Source: Muribaculaceae bacterium
GTDB taxonomy: Bacteria; Bacteroidota; Bacteroidia; Bacteroidales; Muribaculaceae
Length of the DNA: 48,492 bases
Reading direction: 5' to 3'
Assembly: GCA_022509065.1 (NCBI GenBank)
Contig: JAFLTY010000016.1
Coordinates: 1 to 48,492 of the forward strand
Part shown: one piece after another, positions 7,338 to 16,404 of the stretch
How positions within the stretch are numbered: position 1 is the first letter of the stretch
Layout: every line of letters begins with the position of its first letter
Notes under the pieces: model-generated
The model's input: only the letters and a program-made list of their open reading frames with translations
Database searches by the model: none
Told to the model about the DNA's origin: nothing
Made by a program: the position numbers and the translations under genes

Positions 7338-9356
7338 ATGTATAATATTGCGGAATTAGAATCAATGGACGACGCGGCAATGAAGGAATATGCCGCTTCA
7401 ATCGGTGTAAAAAACCCCGAGAAAGCTTCGCGTCAGGAACTCATATATGATATATTAGATCAACAAGCTATCAACAAGGCTACAGCCGATGCCGCCAAAC
7501 AACCCAAGAAACGTCGCGCAAAGGCCGAAGAGGGTACTTCGACAATCGACAGCGGACAGCCTGTCTCCGCATCTGCGGATACGGTAAATGAACCAGCGCC
7601 AAAAAAACGAGGGCGCAAAAAGAAAGTAGCCGATGAACAAGCAGAAGCATCATCCATCCAGACCGATGTTCAAGTTCCGAACGAAAACGTCTCTGCCGGA
7701 GGTGATGAAACCAAATCCGATGACGCGGCTCCGAAAAAGCGCGGACGTAAAAAAAAGTCCGAACAGCAAGCTGCGGCTTCGGCATCAGATATGCCTGCTT
7801 CCCGTCCTGCCACTGAAGAACATGACCCTATCAGCCAACATGATGCTTCGAACGAGGCACCTGAAAGCGCAACGGCAGACAAGGGTCAGCAACCTGTTGA
7901 TACTTCGTTCAACGACTTTTTTGGTGGCGCAACGAAAGGCCGTACTTTTGTGCCGCGTAGCGAACGCGAACGCAAAGAACAGCCTCTGCAACCCAGACAG
8001 CCGCAGGAGCGGCCTCGTTTCGAGAAGAAGCAGAAACAAACCAATCAACAGCAAAACGCTTATCAGCGCAACAACGAGCAACAGTTTACCGAGGATGTCC
8101 CCCAGACACCTCTGCAGATACAACTCATCAATCCGACACAGAATAATCAGGCTGCCCCCCCCGCACCCGGGCAGGGAGGTAAGAAAAACAAGAAGAATCG
8201 TGCGGCCAACCGCATGGTTGACCCGTCATATAACTTTGACGGCATAATACAGGTTACCGGTGTCTTGGATATAGAACCACAGGGGTGTGGCTACCTCCGT
8301 TCGGCCGATTACAACTACCTGCCTTCGCCCGATGATGTCTATCTGACTCAACAACAGATTAAGGCCAACGCACTCAAAGAAGGCGACGTAGTGACAGCCT
8401 ACGTTCGACCACCGCGTGAAAACGAGAAGTTCTTTCCTCTTACAGAGGTGATAAACGTCAACGGCCGTTCACCGCAATTTGCTCGCGACCGAGTACCCTT
8501 CGAGCACTTGACACCGCTTTTCCCCGATGAAAAGTTTGATCTTACGGGAGGCGCCACAACAAATAATCTGAGCACCCGTGTCGTAGACATGTTCGCGCCT
8601 ATCGGTAAAGGCCAGCGCGGTCTTATTGTAGCTCCTCCAAAAACCGGTAAGACCCTCCTTCTTAAAGATGTCGCCAATGCTATTGCCGAGAATCATCCCG
8701 AGACATATATCATGATTCTTCTCATTGACGAACGCCCCGAAGAAGTCACCGATATGAAACGCAGTGTCAACGCCGAAGTTATCGCTTCGACCTTTGACGA
8801 ACCGGCCGAGCAGCATGTACGCATTGCCGGCATCGTTCTCGAAAAAGCCAAACGAATGGTCGAATCGGGTCACGATGTTGTAATTCTTCTCGACTCCATC
8901 ACTCGCCTTGCTCGCGCGTACAACACATGCGCTCCGGCATCGGGTAAGATACTTTCAGGCGGTGTGGACGCTAACGCTCTTCAAAAACCCAAAAGATTCT
9001 TTGGCGCGGCGCGTAACATAGAAGGCGGAGGCTCGCTCACCATCATAGCGACAGCGCTCACCGAGACATCGTCAAAAATGGACGAGGTTATCTTCGAAGA
9101 GTTTAAAGGTACCGGCAATATGGAGTTGCAGCTTGACCGCAAACTGTCTAACAAACGTATCTTCCCGGCCGTGGACATCATGGCTTCCTCAACGCGCCGC
9201 GATGACCTGTTGCTTCGTCCCGAAACGTTGCAACGCATGTGGATTTTGCGTCGATTCCTTGGCGACCGCAATTCAGTCGAGTCGATGGAATTTATTCAAG
9301 ACCGCATGAAGCGCACTCACGACAATGACGAACTGCTGCGCACCATGAATGAATAA
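7338..9356 (+). CDS. rho: transcription termination factor Rho with large disordered insertion
   Basis: Rho is the hexameric ATP-dependent RNA helicase that terminates transcription. The protein is 672 residues from the ATG at 7338, against about 420 in E. coli. Residues 1-45 form the Rho N-terminal helical domain ([19 protein letters not shown]). Residues of about 48-285 are a low-complexity, charged, Gln/Pro-rich insertion with two copies of KKRGRKKK and a later KKNKKNR patch. The RNA-binding cold-shock fold follows ([20 protein letters not shown]). The RecA-like ATPase carries Walker A (APPKTGKT), Walker B ([16 protein letters not shown]) and the Q/R-loop region. An open frame extends 36 nt upstream from a TTG, but the ATG fits the family start. 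In Bacteroides a similar insertion is reported to drive phase separation of Rho. Confidence 0.97.
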   Translation: MYNIAELESMDDAAMKEYAASIGVKNPEKASRQELIYDILDQQAINKATADAAKQPKKRRAKAEEGTSTIDSGQPVSASADTVNEPAPKKRGRKKKVADEQAEASSIQTDVQVPNENVSAGGDETKSDDAAPKKRGRKKKSEQQAAASASDMPASRPATEEHDPISQHDASNEAPESATADKGQQPVDTSFNDFFGGATKGRTFVPRSERERKEQPLQPRQPQERPRFEKKQKQTNQQQNAYQRNNEQQFTEDVPQTPLQIQLINPTQNNQAAPPAPGQGGKKNKKNRAANRMVDPSYNFDGIIQVTGVLDIEPQGCGYLRSADYNYLPSPDDVYLTQQQIKANALKEGDVVTAYVRPPRENEKFFPLTEVINVNGRSPQFARDRVPFEHLTPLFPDEKFDLTGGATTNNLSTRVVDMFAPIGKGQRGLIVAPPKTGKTLLLKDVANAIAENHPETYIMILLIDERPEEVTDMKRSVNAEVIASTFDEPAEQHVRIAGIVLEKAKRMVESGHDVVILLDSITRLARAYNTCAPASGKILSGGVDANALQKPKRFFGAARNIEGGGSLTIIATALTETSSKMDEVIFEEFKGTGNMELQLDRKLSNKRIFPAVDIMASSTRRDDLLLRPETLQRMWILRRFLGDRNSVESMEFIQDRMKRTHDNDELLRTMNE

Positions 9357-9382
9357 ACGATAACACAATATTGTTACAAAGT

Positions 9383-9425
9383 CACGACATGACGTAAGAT
9401 TTATTATGTCATGTCGTGGTTTTTA
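9383..9425 (+). terminator. intrinsic terminator after rho
   Basis: CACGACATGAC (9383-9393) and GTCATGTCGTG (9408-9418) form a perfect 11-bp stem with a 14-nt loop. A GGTTTTTAAT tail follows. It lies about 27 bp past the rho stop codon. Confidence 0.85.
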
Positions 9426-9664
9426 ATATATAAAACCTGTAAAATGAGGTTTAAAAAGTTTTTATAGATAATTTTAAAATGCAGATTAACAGAATAATAG
9501 CAAGTATTATTTAAATATTAACATAGTTTAACATAATATCATTTGACAAAAGTGCAATCCCGAATGTTATATAATCAAAGTCACAGAGATGACAAGCCGA
9601 CTCCCTCGGAAATCTAAATTGAAAGCAACACAAGAGTTAATATATAACGAAACAAAGTTTAATT

Positions 9665-9748
9665 ATGCAAAGACCCGCATCGAGTCTGATAGGATTGAAA
9701 AACACAAAGACATACACCTTGCTTCAGGTGAAACAAAGAAGCTCATGA
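9665..9748 (+). CDS. candidate 27-residue small protein or leader peptide
   Basis: An ATG at 9665 opens a 27-codon frame ending at TGA 9746-9748. The product begins MQRPASSLIG and ends KQRSS, and is basic with a Lys/Thr/Leu-rich centre (GLKNTKTYTLLQ). It sits in a 630-bp gap between the rho terminator and the SGNH gene. A strong GNRA-loop hairpin follows 27 bp later. This promoter-ORF-hairpin layout suggests a short independent transcript, but whether the peptide is made cannot be decided from sequence alone. Confidence 0.4.
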   Translation: MQRPASSLIGLKNTKTYTLLQVKQRSS

Positions 9749-9775
9749 TTGGTTAATTGATTGGTTTATATTCGA

Positions 9776-9806
9776 CGAAACCCCGCGATGTGAATCGCGG
9801 GGTTCG
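9776..9806 (+). terminator. strong hairpin with GTGA tetraloop, probable terminator
   Basis: CGAAACCCCGCGAT (9776-9789) pairs with ATCGCGGGGTTCG (9794-9806) with one bulged A, closing a GTGA (GNRA) tetraloop. Only a short U-tract (CCGTTTAT) follows. It could end a small transcript carrying the 27-residue ORF or form the 3' end of a small RNA. Confidence 0.6.
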
Positions 9807-9936
9807 CCGTTTATATACCTCCACACAAAATTATCTTACGCAAGCGCGCCATACAAGCACACTATTCAAACACACCATACAAGACGTTTTCCAAATACAT
9901 AGCTTCGTTCACCACGGCCGTTTCAAAAAATATAGC

Positions 9937-9944
9937 TATATTTG
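9937..9944 (+). promoter_or_regulatory. -7 box upstream of the SGNH hydrolase gene
   Basis: TATATTTG matches TAnnTTTG and lies 43 bp before the ATG at 9988. The -33 region is weak, so this is a plausible but unproven promoter for the SGNH-tilS pair. Confidence 0.45.
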
Positions 9945-9987
9945 CAACAACAAACCCATTAACCTAACTTAAACCTGTAAATCGGTC

Positions 9988-11133
9988 ATGAAATTCAATC
10001 ATTTGTTTTCTATACTTGCCGTGGCGACGCTGACGACAGGTTTCACGGCCTGGGCCGAAGAAACCGAGCAACCATGGAAACTCGTCAACGCCACCGACCT
10101 TCGTATCATAAATAAAGCCTTCGACGATACCGAACGCACATTTTCGCGTCTTCCCGCTGACATCAAAGACAGCATACCGGAGGGACGCGACCTTTGGGAC
10201 CGCCAGCAGTGTTCCACGGGTATAGGTGTTCGTTTCGCCACCAATTCCAGCCGTATCGGCGTAAAATACGAATTGTTGTGGGACACCCATCTCATCCACA
10301 TGGCCGACACCGGTCTGAAAGGCACCGACCTGTATATTTTCGAGGGTGATTCTGTCTGGCGGCATGTAAACACCAACCGTCCCTATGTAAAGAAAGACGC
10401 GGACGGAAACAAAACAAAACTTGTTGAGTCGACCTACGTCTCCAACCTCGACGGCGACATGCACGAATATATGATATACCTTCCGTTGTACGATGGCATA
10501 GAAGAACTTTTCGTTATGGTTGACAGCTCGGCTGTCATCACTCCCGGCAACCTCGATATTATCGACAAGAACCGCCGCATCGTAGCCTACGGAACGAGTA
10601 TCCTTCAAGGTGGTTGTGCTTCGCGCACCGGTATGGCGGCCACAAACATCATATCGCGTGAACTCAACGCCGAAGTCATGAACCTCGGATTTTCTGGCGA
10701 GGGCAAAATGGACAATTTCATGGCTTACGCAATGGCACGCATCCCCGATGTCGACGTCTATCTCATCGACCCGGTGCCCAATTGCACCGAGATGATGTGC
10801 GACACACTGACATACGACTTTATCAACATATTGCGTACCCTTCGCCCCGAAGTACCCATTGTCATGCTTGAGGGTCCGTTATATCCTTACTACCGCTACG
10901 ACTCGATGTTCAATAAATATCTTCCGGCAAAAAACGCCGCCTATCATCGCAACTACGAGCGTCTCATAGCCGAGAATCCCGCCAACCTGTACTATGTCAC
11001 CGCCGAAGGTCTTGACGGACCCGAGGATGATGGTACAGTGGACGGCATACACCTCACCGACCTCGGTTTCCGTCATTACGCAGACAAACTGGTACCCGTT
11101 CTAAGACCGTTTGTCGAGAAACATAGCCATTAA
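9988..11133 (+). CDS. secreted SGNH/GDSL hydrolase with N-terminal GxDLY domain
   Basis: This is probably an exported esterase acting on acylated carbohydrates. The 381-residue protein has a signal peptide (residues 1-23, cleavage after AWA). An N-terminal beta-rich domain carries the GTDLY signature of the GxDLY family at about residues 111-115. The C-terminal SGNH domain has the block I motif GTSILQGG with the likely nucleophile Ser204, an NLGFSGEGK block, and the DGIHLTDLG block with Asp352 and His355 as the other catalytic residues. The substrate is unknown; carbohydrate acetylesterases have this architecture. It ends 14 bp before tilS, so the two are probably co-transcribed, although no functional link is obvious. 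Confidence 0.9.
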   Translation: MKFNHLFSILAVATLTTGFTAWAEETEQPWKLVNATDLRIINKAFDDTERTFSRLPADIKDSIPEGRDLWDRQQCSTGIGVRFATNSSRIGVKYELLWDTHLIHMADTGLKGTDLYIFEGDSVWRHVNTNRPYVKKDADGNKTKLVESTYVSNLDGDMHEYMIYLPLYDGIEELFVMVDSSAVITPGNLDIIDKNRRIVAYGTSILQGGCASRTGMAATNIISRELNAEVMNLGFSGEGKMDNFMAYAMARIPDVDVYLIDPVPNCTEMMCDTLTYDFINILRTLRPEVPIVMLEGPLYPYYRYDSMFNKYLPAKNAAYHRNYERLIAENPANLYYVTAEGLDGPEDDGTVDGIHLTDLGFRHYADKLVPVLRPFVEKHSH

Positions 11134-11147
11134 GCCATCGGCAAACG

Positions 11148-12488
11148 ATGCATCCTTTTGAGGAACACATAAAAAACACCATTGAGAGTCGCGGCTTGCT
11201 GCGACTCTCGTCGCCGGTGCTTGTTGCTTTGAGTGGAGGCGCCGACTCGGTGGCGTTATTGTCCGTTTTAGTCTCTTTGGGGTATGACTGTGTGGCTGCT
11301 CATTGTAATTTTCATTTACGCGGCAGCGAGTCGGTGCGCGACATGCGGCACGCACAAGAAGTGTCGCGCCGGTTGGGTGTCAATATATATGTACGCGACT
11401 TCAACGTCAAGGAACGCATGGCGCATACCGGCGAGTCGGTCGAGATGGCCTGCCGCAGCCTTCGGTACGCCTGGTTCGACGACTTGCTCGACCGTGACCG
11501 CTTCCAGGCCATTGCCGTGGCGCATCATCGCGAAGACAACATAGAGACGTTCTTTATCAACCTTTTCCGGTCGGCGGGACTGCCCGGACTTACAGGCATG
11601 GACTTCCGTCGCCGTTATGTAGTGCGTCCCATGCTCGATGTGAGCCGCCGTGACATAGAGAACTATCTTGCTGACAAAGGGCTCGAATATGTCATTGACA
11701 GTACCAACGCTCAGAATGTTTTTTTGCGTAACCGCTTGCGTAACGTGTTCCTTCCTGACCTGGAGGAAAACTTCCCGGGCGCGCTCAACGCTGTCGAGTC
11801 CGTCATGTCCCATTTGCGGGATGCAAACCGTCTCCTTGATTATCTTGTCGAGAAAGACACTGCTTTGTATCGGAGGGAGTCAGGCAAATACGATGTGAAA
11901 GCCTTGCTTGACGACCACGGAGCAGAACAAGGCATCCGGCTTATGTACGCTATGCTAAAAAACGTGGGATTGAACGCTTCGCAGGTGTCTGACATTGCGC
12001 GTGCCGTCTCTGATGGCGCGACGGGACTCCGTTTCCCTATCGGCAACGACACTTTCGCCGAACTCGACCGAGGCGTTCTTAGCGTGCACACATCTTTTGA
12101 CGTGCACAACAATGATATACACACGGTTACCTTGAAGCGTGATGTGCTCACCCCAGTCCATATTGCAGTCACGTATCACGATGTGGCCGAATTCTGCCCC
12201 GAACGCGACAATACCGTCATGTATTTAGATGTTCGGGCGATAGAAGGCGACGCGACATTCGCTATCCGTCACCCCCGGCGCGGCGACCGTATACGACCTT
12301 ACGGCATGAACGGCAGCCGTCTTGTCAGCGACATACTCAAGGATGCCAAACTCTCGGCCGCTGACAAACGCCGCGTATGGGTACTGACACGCAACGACAT
12401 CATATTGTGGATTATAGGCATACGTGCAGCCGCCCATTTCTCTGTAGGACCCAAAACACGCAGGTATTTACGACTCAAAGCCGATTGA
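11148..12488 (+). CDS. tilS: tRNA(Ile)-lysidine synthase
   Basis: TilS adds lysine to C34 of the CAU-anticodon tRNA-Ile so that it reads AUA, using ATP in the cytoplasm. The PP-loop motif SGGADS is at about residues 29-34, and the family HCNFHLRGSES and HHREDNIETFF motifs follow. The C-terminal TilS domain includes IRHPRRGDRIRPYG and a final KTRRYLR segment. The length of 446 residues fits the two-domain bacterial enzyme. The start is the ATG at 11148, 14 bp after the SGNH gene. Confidence 0.96.
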   Translation: MHPFEEHIKNTIESRGLLRLSSPVLVALSGGADSVALLSVLVSLGYDCVAAHCNFHLRGSESVRDMRHAQEVSRRLGVNIYVRDFNVKERMAHTGESVEMACRSLRYAWFDDLLDRDRFQAIAVAHHREDNIETFFINLFRSAGLPGLTGMDFRRRYVVRPMLDVSRRDIENYLADKGLEYVIDSTNAQNVFLRNRLRNVFLPDLEENFPGALNAVESVMSHLRDANRLLDYLVEKDTALYRRESGKYDVKALLDDHGAEQGIRLMYAMLKNVGLNASQVSDIARAVSDGATGLRFPIGNDTFAELDRGVLSVHTSFDVHNNDIHTVTLKRDVLTPVHIAVTYHDVAEFCPERDNTVMYLDVRAIEGDATFAIRHPRRGDRIRPYGMNGSRLVSDILKDAKLSAADKRRVWVLTRNDIILWIIGIRAAAHFSVGPKTRRYLRLKAD

Positions 12489-12566
12489 TATGGGTTAAAA
12501 ACTCCAATAAGTTGGACTTTTTGGAAAAATAGGACTCGAGATTGCTCGGGTTCTAATATTTTTTTG

Positions 12567-12574
12567 TATTTTTG
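12567..12574 (+). promoter_or_regulatory. -7 box of the DUF4493 lipoprotein operon
   Basis: TATTTTTG matches TAnnTTTG and lies 79 bp before the first lipoprotein gene. An ATTG at 12541-12544 is a weak -33 candidate at a slightly long spacing. A small imperfect hairpin just upstream (about 12534-12551, followed by T-rich sequence) may help terminate tilS transcription. Confidence 0.5.
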
Positions 12575-12653
12575 CTCCAAATTGGCTTTTTTAGGTCAAT
12601 AGCATACAATCGAATATTAACCATCATTTATCAATAAACCAAAATCAAAGACA

Positions 12654-15053
12654 ATGAAGAAAAGTATTTTGATGGGAATCGGTGTACTTGCCGCTACCGC
12701 TCTTTTCGTGTCATGTCATGACGATTTGGGACTGACCGTTGAAAAAGGTAACGGTCTCATCTCCCCGTTCGTCGAACTGAACACAGAGACGGTGACCTCG
12801 CGCAGCACCGCTCCGTCATCGCGTGCAGACGGCCAGTCCGACGCGATTACCGTCAACGATTTGACTCTTCGTCTCACCAAGGCCGACGGTTCGCGTTCAT
12901 GGGAATGGCCGCTTGACTCCTTCCCTACCGAGCAAGGCTTCGGGGTGGGTAACTACACCATGGAAGCTTACTATGAACACCAAACTGCCGAAGGTTTCGA
13001 CTGCCCATCCTTCTATGGCTCGCAGACATTGACAGTCAAAGATGGAGAAACCTCAACTGTCAGCCTTAAGGCGCAGCACTCTAAAAGTAAGATAACCATC
13101 GCTTATACCGACGCGTTCCGTAAGTATATGGCCGATTGGAGTGCTAAAATAAACAATGTCGAGTATACCAGGGAAGAAACTCGTCCCGTATATGTAAAAC
13201 CCGGCAATGTCGAAATAAAAATCAACATCACCAAGCCCAACGGCATATCAGCCGAAATGACACTCGACCCCGTCAAGGTCGAGGCACGCCACCACTACAC
13301 CATCACTGTGGATGTTAACGGCGGTGAAGTGGGCGACGCTTCGCTCAACATTTCTTTCGATGACTCTCTCGAACAGGAGGACATAAATATAGACCTTAAC
13401 GACCAGCTGCTGTCAGCTCCTATTCCTGTTATCAAGGCTAAAGGTTTCGAGTCTGCCGAAATGGTTGAAGCCGTAGCCGGACTACCAGCAGATAGAACTC
13501 TGTCTATGAGCCTTATCGCCATGGCCGGTCTTAAGGAAGTTAATCTTCACACCGAATCCGAATCGCTCATTAAGCAAGGATGGCCAGAAGACATCGACCT
13601 TATGACAGCCGATGCCGCCATGCAGACAAAACTCACCGACCTTGGTCTCGGTGTCACAGGTTTGTGGAAAAATCCCGGCGAAATGGCGCTCCTCGATTTC
13701 ACAAATGTCACCAGGTATATGTCTAACACAGGTAATGGCGAAAACGAGTTTACCGTACGCATCAAAGACAAACTGATACGCGAAGGTGAAGAAGCCGCTC
13801 TCAAGTTCAACTTACAGAATGTTGAATTCGACCTTACTGCCGATGACCAGTATTACGAACCCAACTCTCCTCTCAAGGTCACTCTTGGATTTAACGGAGG
13901 CGGTCGTGACATTATAAAAGAGAAGATCACTATCGAATACAAAAACGAGATATCAGGCACATGGCGTCCCCTGGAAATCACCGACATATCCGAAGGCCGT
14001 AGCCGCGCCATGCTCAACTACACGCTGACTGTCACAACTCCTGATATAGAAGGCGTCCTTAAACTACGCGCCAACTATAAACTACGCCCCAACGATGAAG
14101 GCACCTACAGCGGCGAAATAGAAATCGACCCGTACGTCGTTCAAGTATCACCTAACAATGTTTTTGCAAAATATGCTTATATTAAAGTTGTTGGAGTTAA
14201 TACAGAGAATCCCGTTACAATTAAGATTACTAAAAATGGTGGTTCACAAATCCAAGAATCACTTACTATACAAGATGGGTTCTTAAAAGTAACCAATCTT
14301 GACCCTGCCTCTCAATATTCTGTTGAAGTACAGCCTCAAAATATGTATTCAAAAACAGTAGAATTTACAACCGAAGATGAAATCCAATTACCAAACTCTT
14401 CTTTGGACAATTGGTCTTATACAGAAGTAGGTAGCAATAATAACAAATGTAAAGTGTGGAATTGTGAAGGTTGGGCTACTTTCAACGAGTTAACTACCTC
14501 AAAAACTTCCGGAAGTACTTATTCAGCTCTAAGTTCTACTCTCCCAGAAAATGAAACCAATCCACAAACTGCTTTAATTAGAACAGTAGGATTTGATGTA
14601 AATTCAAATTCAATTTTAGGTAATAATAATTTTCAACAATCCTCTCAAGGAGAATTATTTCTTGGAACTTATGATTTAGTAAACGGAGCTGCTTATGGAA
14701 TCACTCATGAATCTCGTCCACAAGCCTTTTCCTTCCAATATAAATATACTCCCCAGAATCCCAATGATAAAGGTTATGCTGAGATAACCTTACTTGATAT
14801 TAACGGAGAAACATTAGTGACTAAAACATGGGATTTGGATAAAGCTGAGGCATATACCGAACAAAATGTTGACTTCGAATATCCAATAGGAAGTCCAAAG
14901 GCCGCAGTAATCAAAGTAATATTCCGTTCAACAAACGCCGGAGATACTTATTTAAATTCCAATGACATTCCCAAGAAATCGTCAGTGGGTTATTTAACTG
15001 ATTATTATGTTGGTTCCAAACTCTATGTCGATGACATTCAATTAATATACTAA
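12654..15053 (+). CDS. DUF4493-type lipoprotein with C-terminal carbohydrate-metabolism (PCMD-like) domain
   Basis: The 799-residue lipoprotein has a lipobox ending at Cys21 followed by HDD, an acidic pattern compatible with surface export in Bacteroidetes. Residues of about 50-245 resemble the DUF4493 domain seen in Bacteroidales lipoproteins. A middle region of beta-rich, fibronectin-like repeats follows, and the last 220 residues resemble the PCMD putative carbohydrate-metabolism domain (start near LPNSSLDNWSY, end near LYVDDIQLIY). Its job is unknown; adhesion or glycan binding is plausible. The DNA becomes much more AT-rich from about 14150 to the stop, so the C-terminal part may have a different origin. 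It is first in a three-gene set with an 10-bp gap to the next gene. Confidence 0.75.
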   Translation: MKKSILMGIGVLAATALFVSCHDDLGLTVEKGNGLISPFVELNTETVTSRSTAPSSRADGQSDAITVNDLTLRLTKADGSRSWEWPLDSFPTEQGFGVGNYTMEAYYEHQTAEGFDCPSFYGSQTLTVKDGETSTVSLKAQHSKSKITIAYTDAFRKYMADWSAKINNVEYTREETRPVYVKPGNVEIKINITKPNGISAEMTLDPVKVEARHHYTITVDVNGGEVGDASLNISFDDSLEQEDINIDLNDQLLSAPIPVIKAKGFESAEMVEAVAGLPADRTLSMSLIAMAGLKEVNLHTESESLIKQGWPEDIDLMTADAAMQTKLTDLGLGVTGLWKNPGEMALLDFTNVTRYMSNTGNGENEFTVRIKDKLIREGEEAALKFNLQNVEFDLTADDQYYEPNSPLKVTLGFNGGGRDIIKEKITIEYKNEISGTWRPLEITDISEGRSRAMLNYTLTVTTPDIEGVLKLRANYKLRPNDEGTYSGEIEIDPYVVQVSPNNVFAKYAYIKVVGVNTENPVTIKITKNGGSQIQESLTIQDGFLKVTNLDPASQYSVEVQPQNMYSKTVEFTTEDEIQLPNSSLDNWSYTEVGSNNNKCKVWNCEGWATFNELTTSKTSGSTYSALSSTLPENETNPQTALIRTVGFDVNSNSILGNNNFQQSSQGELFLGTYDLVNGAAYGITHESRPQAFSFQYKYTPQNPNDKGYAEITLLDINGETLVTKTWDLDKAEAYTEQNVDFEYPIGSPKAAVIKVIFRSTNAGDTYLNSNDIPKKSSVGYLTDYYVGSKLYVDDIQLIY

Positions 15054-15063
15054 AGCATTAACG

Positions 15064-16392
15064 ATGAAACACAATATATTTAATATACTTACTGTTTGCG
15101 CATCGCTCTCTTTGGGGTTGACGTCGTGTCACGACAACCCTGATATGCCTGCGCCCGAAGAGACGCGAACCGGTCAGGTTCAGCTTAGCTCGCTCGGCAT
15201 AGAGATGAACAACGTCGAACAGGTTATCAACTCGTCGGCCGGGCGTACCACAACAGATGTCAACGATTTTATCGTGACTATCACTCCCGAGACCGAAGGA
15301 CTCGCGTCGCATGTTTACCGTTATGGCGATATGCCCGAAGTTCTTACACTCCCTGTCGGTAAATACGACATTAAAGTCGAATCTCACAAGATAGAGAAGG
15401 CAGCATGGGAAGCTCCTTACTACACCGGCAGTACAGAATTTAGCATTACCGACGGCGAAATAACCAACATAGGCACCATCATAGCTAAATTCGCTTCGCT
15501 AAAGGTTACAGTAATCTTTAGCGACGACCTTCGCAAAGTCATAGGCGACGATGTTACCGTTACGGTCTATTCGAACGATGAAGGCGAATTGGTATTTACT
15601 CCGCAGGAAACCCGTTCAGGTTACTTCGAAGTTATTCCAGGCTCGACCACTATGGTAGCTCGTTTCGTGGGCACTATAGACGGCGTCAGAACGGAACAAG
15701 AAACCTCGTTCGCCGACATAGCCGCCGGGCAACACCGCATCATTACCTATAAGACCAAAGCCGGTCCCGAGATTCCCGAGCAGACCGGTTCAGTATCGCC
15801 CGGTATCGGTCTTGACACTGATATTGAGAGCGAAGATTTGAGCGGCAATGTCACCGTTGACGAGAACGATAACAACTATGACAATTCCGACCGTCCCGGT
15901 CATGAAGAACTGCCCGATGTCGACGACCCGACACCTCCCGGTCCCGATGTACCTGACAACCCGGGTCCTGACGACCAACCGGCAGCAACCTTCGAAGCTA
16001 CAGATTCACCAAACCTCAAACTCGATGAGGTAAATACTGTAAGTGACGATTTTGGCAATGCAATCGTAACAATTTTCTGTGAAAAAGGCATCAAAAACCT
16101 GGTGGTAACCATCAATACTGACAGCGACGATTTTTCCTCCGCTCTTGAAGACCTCGGTTTAAACGAACCTTTTGATCTTGCCTATCCCGGTGATCTTGAA
16201 GACAAGATTGGCGAAGATGGTCTCGGTTTAGCAACAGGAGACAAGGTTATCAATCAAACAGAAGTTCCTTTCGACATAACTCTGTTTGTCCCCATGTTGG
16301 CGGGTTTCCCCGGACTTCATACGTTTACTTTGTCGGTCACAGATAATGATAATAATATTGAGTCTTTAACCCTTCGCTTTAAAGCTGAATAA
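15064..16392 (+). CDS. DUF4493-type lipoprotein, short form
   Basis: The 442-residue protein has a lipobox ending at Cys22 followed by HDN. Its N-terminal 220 residues align by eye with the same domain in the flanking lipoproteins, including the LPVGKYDIKVES and TGSTEFSITDGEITNI pattern. A low-complexity Asp/Pro/Asn linker (about residues 265-315) separates this from a final beta-rich domain of about 115 residues that resembles a middle domain of the neighbours. Unlike both neighbours it lacks the C-terminal PCMD-like domain. It is the middle gene, with gaps of about 10-12 bp on each side, and function is unknown. Confidence 0.72.
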   Translation: MKHNIFNILTVCASLSLGLTSCHDNPDMPAPEETRTGQVQLSSLGIEMNNVEQVINSSAGRTTTDVNDFIVTITPETEGLASHVYRYGDMPEVLTLPVGKYDIKVESHKIEKAAWEAPYYTGSTEFSITDGEITNIGTIIAKFASLKVTVIFSDDLRKVIGDDVTVTVYSNDEGELVFTPQETRSGYFEVIPGSTTMVARFVGTIDGVRTEQETSFADIAAGQHRIITYKTKAGPEIPEQTGSVSPGIGLDTDIESEDLSGNVTVDENDNNYDNSDRPGHEELPDVDDPTPPGPDVPDNPGPDDQPAATFEATDSPNLKLDEVNTVSDDFGNAIVTIFCEKGIKNLVVTINTDSDDFSSALEDLGLNEPFDLAYPGDLEDKIGEDGLGLATGDKVINQTEVPFDITLFVPMLAGFPGLHTFTLSVTDNDNNIESLTLRFKAE

Positions 16393-16404
16393 TACCTTCC
16401 CATT

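Noticed and set aside
9583-9660. Possible tRNA or other known structured RNA before the 27-residue ORF
   Set aside because: No TTCGAAT-type T-loop or cloverleaf pairing could be found.
9964-10608. Long minus-strand ORF opposite the SGNH hydrolase gene
   Set aside because: The plus-strand frame has clear SGNH motifs and a signal peptide; the antisense frame has none.
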